A DNA stretch of 64,000 nucleotides. Origin: Pseudomonas sp. WS 5079. GTDB taxonomy: Bacteria > Pseudomonadota > Gammaproteobacteria > Pseudomonadales > Pseudomonadaceae. The DNA is taken from assembly GCF_012985465.1 (NCBI RefSeq), contig NZ_JAAQWN010000002.1, positions 620,001 through 684,000 on the forward strand, given 5' to 3'. Every line of letters starts with the position of its first letter. The stretch's first letter is position 1. Below the pieces are notes generated by a model that searched no databases, was not told the DNA's origin, and was given only the letters and a program-made list of their open reading frames with translations. The translations under genes were made by a program, and so were the position numbers. Positions 60,662 to 64,000 of the stretch are shown one piece after another.

Positions 60662-61195
60662 CTACTGAAGTTGTCGCCAGAGAATTCGTCGAAATCGCCC
60701 AGCGGCCTCCGGGTCTACCCGCGCATAGACGCTCTCCAGAACCGTGCGCAACTGGCCGCTGATCCCCACTGCAGTGACCCGGTACAAGGTCGCCGGGGTA
60801 TCGGGCGGCAAATGTGCCAACCCGACAGCGGGCCCCAGGTTTTGAATGCCATAGACGCCTCCCTGTATGCCGACCCAGGTGATAGCCGAAATTGGATCGA
60901 CGCCCGGCTGGCTGATGGCATAGGCCTCGTTAGGCGGTGCGCAGGTAACTTGGGACTGGCAGGGCGGCAAACCAAATCCGTGTGCCTGCACTGCCGACTC
61001 ACCGAGCCGGAGCCCACTTTCGGCGGTTTGAAACGATTGGTTGCGATGCCTGAGGCTGCCGGCGAGCTGTTCCTGCGACGTAGAGCCCTGCATCGATGAC
61101 AGACCGAGAACCGTCAACAACAGCAGCAATACCAGGCTGATCAACAGCACCACGCCGCGCTGCCTGGGAGCCGTGATCCGCCACCCGCTATTCAA
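60662..61195 (-). CDS. pilX: PilX-like minor pilin
   Basis: This protein of about 177 residues has the PilX N-terminus RQRGVVLLISLVLLLLLTVL and the GSTSQEQLAGSLRHRNQSFQ helix. TTG 61195 is taken as the start; it overlaps the pilW stop (TTGAATAG). The real start is uncertain and could be one of the nearby GTGs. It belongs to the pseudopilin complex that primes pilus assembly. Confidence 0.75.
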   Translation of the reverse strand: MNSGWRITAPRQRGVVLLISLVLLLLLTVLGLSSMQGSTSQEQLAGSLRHRNQSFQTAESGLRLGESAVQAHGFGLPPCQSQVTCAPPNEAYAISQPGVDPISAITWVGIQGGVYGIQNLGPAVGLAHLPPDTPATLYRVTAVGISGQLRTVLESVYARVDPEAAGRFRRILWRQLQ

Positions 61196-61895
61196 GGCGA
61201 TTACGCACGGCGGCGACGGCGCTGTAGACCTGGTCCCGCACACGGCCTGCCGGGTCGCGAAGCGTCAATAGCACACGCACACTGCGGATCAGCGATTCGT
61301 CGCCAGGATGGCTGTCATACCGGTTTACAACACTGGAGCCAGGCTGGCTGGCCATCCCGAAACTCAACTCGAACGCCCCTACGTTATCCACCAGCACCGA
61401 CTTGGCCGGCGTTGCTGGCGTGCTGAGTTTTAGCTGCCCCGACTCAAAGGTGTAGGTCAGTTTGCGCACGGGAAAGGCGATCTGCCCGGGCCCCGGCTTG
61501 GGCGGCACATCCGAATAAGCCTGGGCGTTGTCGACACAATTGCTGAGCACAGTCCAGTCAGGCCGACTGCCTTGGCCACCAACATCGCCGGTGACCAGTG
61601 TCAGGCTGGTCGAGGCACCATTGACCACCACGCTGACCGGCCTGGAAAAATCAGCAGGCGCCTGAGCTATCAGAGGCAGGGACAGACACCCGAACATCCC
61701 CGCCAGGCGAATCTCCTGGATCATCTTGCCCAGGATGAATCGCCCGTCATCCTGCAACAACGCTGACGCGTGCTGGCTGGCGGCACTGCTTCGGGCGGCC
61801 AGGGTTACCTGGACGGCCGCCAGGACCACGAGCAACCCCAGGGTCGCCGCCAGCAATGCTTCGACCAGGCCCAAACCCAGGCTGGAGCGCCTCAT
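61188..61895 (-). CDS. pilW: PilW-like minor pilin
   Basis: This 235-residue protein has a short leader and an assembly helix (LGLGLVEALLAATLGLLVVL). It matches PilW in length and in the FGCLSLPLIAQ and NCVDNAQAY cysteine positions. The N-terminus uses Leu-Gly-Leu-Val-Glu instead of Phe-Thr-Leu-Ile-Glu. It overlaps pilV by four bases. Confidence 0.85.
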   Translation of the reverse strand: MRRSSLGLGLVEALLAATLGLLVVLAAVQVTLAARSSAASQHASALLQDDGRFILGKMIQEIRLAGMFGCLSLPLIAQAPADFSRPVSVVVNGASTSLTLVTGDVGGQGSRPDWTVLSNCVDNAQAYSDVPPKPGPGQIAFPVRKLTYTFESGQLKLSTPATPAKSVLVDNVGAFELSFGMASQPGSSVVNRYDSHPGDESLIRSVRVLLTLRDPAGRVRDQVYSAVAAVRNRLE

Positions 61896-62389
61896 CGCAC
61901 AGGCCTCGGATCGACAGCGACGCGACTGGTCAGGGTAAATATTTCACGGGTATTGCTGGCCTTGGCCGCACGGGAGTCATCCCAACTGATGCTGATGGTC
62001 ACCTCACGCTGATTGATCGCAATCGAACCTTTGGCGGAATCGCCGGCAAGGTGGCTGATATTGGCCTCGAAGTCATGCAAGTCCTGGTCGCGGACACTCG
62101 CGGCCAAGGTGCTGGCAGGCGAGATATCGTCGCTTCCCCAGGAATAGTCGGCACCAGCGTTGGCGCGGATCCGGTCGAGCATGTCGTAGGCGATGAAACT
62201 CGCCTGGCTGATCATCCTGGAACTGTCGGTGTACTTGAGCGCATTCAGCTGGATCAGCCCGGCCCCCAGCAGGCCAACACCGAGAATCAGCAGCGAGACG
62301 AGCACTTCGATCAGGCTCATGCCGGCCTGTCGGGCGGTAGCAGGGGAGGCACAAGAGGTTGCCGGGCAGGTTCGCATAGCCATCGTCAT
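61892..62389 (-). CDS. pilV: PilV-like minor pilin
   Basis: This 165-residue prepilin has the site QAG/MSLIEVLVSLLIL and the typical PilV continuation GVGLLGAGLIQLNALKYTDS. It is the first gene of the minor-pilin operon. It is divergent from the FimT-like gene with a 180-base gap that should hold both promoters. Confidence 0.9.
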   Translation of the reverse strand: MTMAMRTCPATSCASPATARQAGMSLIEVLVSLLILGVGLLGAGLIQLNALKYTDSSRMISQASFIAYDMLDRIRANAGADYSWGSDDISPASTLAASVRDQDLHDFEANISHLAGDSAKGSIAINQREVTISISWDDSRAAKASNTREIFTLTSRVAVDPRPVR

Positions 62390-62569
62390 CCTTGTCGAAG
62401 GTCATCAAAACGACCGAGAGAGCCGTGTGTTGCCCAAGACTAGCGCCGCTCCCGTAACCGCGCTGCCTCTCGGAATAAAGGGAAATACTTTGGACAGAAA
62501 GGCCATCACCGCCCTGCCCGCAGTGCCGCTATAACTAGTTCAGCCACACGGTCCATGGAGGGACGAGGT

Positions 62570-63148
62570 ATGAAACAACGAGGTTTTACATTGATCGAAC
62601 TGCTGCTCGGCTTGATCGTCAGCGGCATCCTGGCGCAATTGGCGGTACCCGGCTTCAAGAGCCTGCTGGACTCACAAACGCGACTGAGCGCCGCACAAAC
62701 GCTAGCGTCCGGCCTGCGCTACGCGCGCACCCAAGCCATTGCACGTAATCGAACGGTGATCATCCATGCGCTGGATGATGACTGGAGCCGAGGCTGGAGA
62801 GTGGTGGTGGACATGAATGGGCGCGGTCATCTGGACGACGACAATCCGGTCCTGCTGGAGCGCCAGGACAATGGGCGGATCCCGATCGTGGGCAATACTC
62901 CGGTGCGCACGCAGATTCGTTTCAGCGGGTTGGGCGAACCCCTGCTGTCTGCGGGCGGGTTTCGCGCTGGCACCGTACATGTGTGTTCAACGGACCAGCC
63001 GCTGAGCCTGCATCAAGTGGTGCTGGCGCCCACCGGCCGGATCAGCCTGCGCAGCGACAAGGCCGAGCAGGCCTTGTGCCGCGGGTACGACGAGTTGGGG
63101 CTCAGAGCAGCGAACGAACCCGCAGCTCCTTGGGCATGGAAAAAGTGA
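62570..63148 (+). CDS. FimT/GspH-type pseudopilin
   Basis: This 192-residue prepilin starts [19 protein letters not shown], followed by the GspH domain ([39 protein letters not shown]). In P. aeruginosa fimT and fimU are on the same strand as pilVWX; here the gene is inverted. Its 3' end overlaps ispH by 47 bases. Confidence 0.85.
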   Translation: MKQRGFTLIELLLGLIVSGILAQLAVPGFKSLLDSQTRLSAAQTLASGLRYARTQAIARNRTVIIHALDDDWSRGWRVVVDMNGRGHLDDDNPVLLERQDNGRIPIVGNTPVRTQIRFSGLGEPLLSAGGFRAGTVHVCSTDQPLSLHQVVLAPTGRISLRSDKAEQALCRGYDELGLRAANEPAAPWAWKK

Positions 63149-64000
63149 TGTTTTCTTCACGTCCTGCCAGCTCGTCGGCGCCTGTCGCACCCCACGCCTG
63201 CAACTGCTGGATCACGCCGCGCACCAGGACTTCCGGCGCCGAGGCGCCCGCCGTGATACCGATGCGCTCGACACCGTCGAACCAACTGCGCTGCAGGTCT
63301 TCGGCGCCATCGATCAGGTACGCCGGGGTGGCCATGCGCTCGGCCAACTCGCGCAGGCGGTTGGAGTTGGAACTGTTGGGGCTCCCCACAACCAGCACCA
63401 CGTCGCACTCGTCGGCCAGTTGCTTGACGGCATCCTGGCGGTTTTGCGTGGCGTAGCAGATATCGTCCTTGCGTGGCCCACCAATGGCGGGGAAACGGGT
63501 ACGCAGGGCGTCGATGACACGACTGGTGTCATCCATAGACAAGGTAGTCTGGGTCACGAATGCCAACTTCTCAGGGTTATGCACTTGCAACTCGGCGACG
63601 TCTTTTTCGTCTTCCACCAGGTAGATCGCGCCGCCGTTACTGGCGTCGTACTGGCCCATGGTGCCTTCGACTTCGGGGTGGCCGGCATGGCCGATCAGGA
63701 TGCACTCACGGCCGTCGCGGCTGTAGCGCGCCACTTCGATATGCACCTTGGTTACCAGCGGGCAGGTTGCGTCGAAGACTTTCAGGCCGCGGCCTGCTGC
63801 TTCGGTGCGCACGGCCTGGGAAACGCCATGGGCGCTGAAGATGACGATAACGTCATCCGGCACCTGATCCAGTTCTTCGACAAAAATCGCGCCACGGGCC
63901 CGCAGGTCTTCGACCACGAACTTGTTGTGCACCACTTCATGGCGCACGTAGATCGGCGGCCCGAAGACTTCCAGGGCGCGATTGACGATTTCGATCGCCC
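63102..64000 (-). CDS. ispH: 4-hydroxy-3-methylbut-2-enyl diphosphate reductase, 5' end outside the window
   Basis: The frame is open from 64000 to the stop at 63102, 299 codons, missing only about 15 N-terminal residues. The enzyme makes IPP and DMAPP in the MEP pathway using a 4Fe-4S cluster. Typical segments are [58 protein letters not shown] and [11 protein letters not shown]. The cluster cysteines at TCP and [10 protein letters not shown] are visible. ispH follows pilE in P. aeruginosa as well. Confidence 0.96.
   Translation of the reverse strand, partial: AIEIVNRALEVFGPPIYVRHEVVHNKFVVEDLRARGAIFVEELDQVPDDVIVIFSAHGVSQAVRTEAAGRGLKVFDATCPLVTKVHIEVARYSRDGRECILIGHAGHPEVEGTMGQYDASNGGAIYLVEDEKDVAELQVHNPEKLAFVTQTTLSMDDTSRVIDALRTRFPAIGGPRKDDICYATQNRQDAVKQLADECDVVLVVGSPNSSNSNRLRELAERMATPAYLIDGAEDLQRSWFDGVERIGITAGASAPEVLVRGVIQQLQAWGATGADELAGREENITFSMPKELRVRSLL

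Overview
The window is a Pseudomonas chromosome segment, most likely from the P. fluorescens/P. putida side of the genus, interrupted by one complete-looking prophage. The host genes keep the order I remember from P. aeruginosa PA4520-PA4557: chemotaxis receptor, ampE, ampD, DUF1631 gene, nadC, tRNA-Thr, pilA, pilC, pilD, coaE, yacG, ndh, clpB, pgeF, rluD, bamD, thiO, minor pilins and ispH. High GC, REP-type repeats and this synteny support the assignment. No database search was possible.

Left host arm (1-6.9 kb): a truncated methyl-accepting chemotaxis gene, the ampD-ampE pair for muropeptide recycling, a DUF1631 gene, nadC and a small DUF6388-like gene.

Prophage (about 6,921-43,450, 36.5 kb): it is bounded by a 14-bp repeat that is the 3' end of a tRNA-Thr(CGT) gene. 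The integrase and an AlpA-like protein lie at the right end. Control is lambda-like. A cI-type repressor and a cro-type gene face away from each other across three 18-bp operators, and a second operator group 1.4 kb away covers a strong promoter. Leftward from cro run cII-like, DnaT-domain replication, lambda-P-like and RusA genes, then lysis (holin, SAR endolysin, nested Rz/Rz1), head (portal, scaffold, capsid), tail (adaptor, nozzle), three ejection-type proteins, terminase, tail fibre and an S74 tailspike. The virion genes are T7/epsilon15-like podovirus genes with terminase near the distal end. Rightward from PL run small unknown genes, RecE/RecT recombination genes, a repeat-bearing cytosine-C5 methyltransferase and more small unknown genes.

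Right host arm (43.5-64 kb): a reduced type IV pilus locus (O-antigen-ligase-like gene, pilA, pilC, pilD, without pilB), coaE, yacG, an ECF-transporter-like gene, ndh, a Asn-Pro-Lys-Pro tRNA cluster, clpB with a sigma-32 promoter, pgeF, rluD, bamD, thiO, a minor-pilin operon without pilY1, an opposing FimT-like gene and a truncated ispH. pilS and pilR are not found between bamD and thiO.

The least explained signals are in the prophage. A hairpin (AAATAGTCGGGAAACCGACA and variants) occurs five times at module boundaries of the late operon. Two hairpins bury ribosome-binding sites. A membrane-protein gene is co-transcribed with cI in the position of lambda rex. The methyltransferase carries four 30-residue repeats in its target-recognition region.
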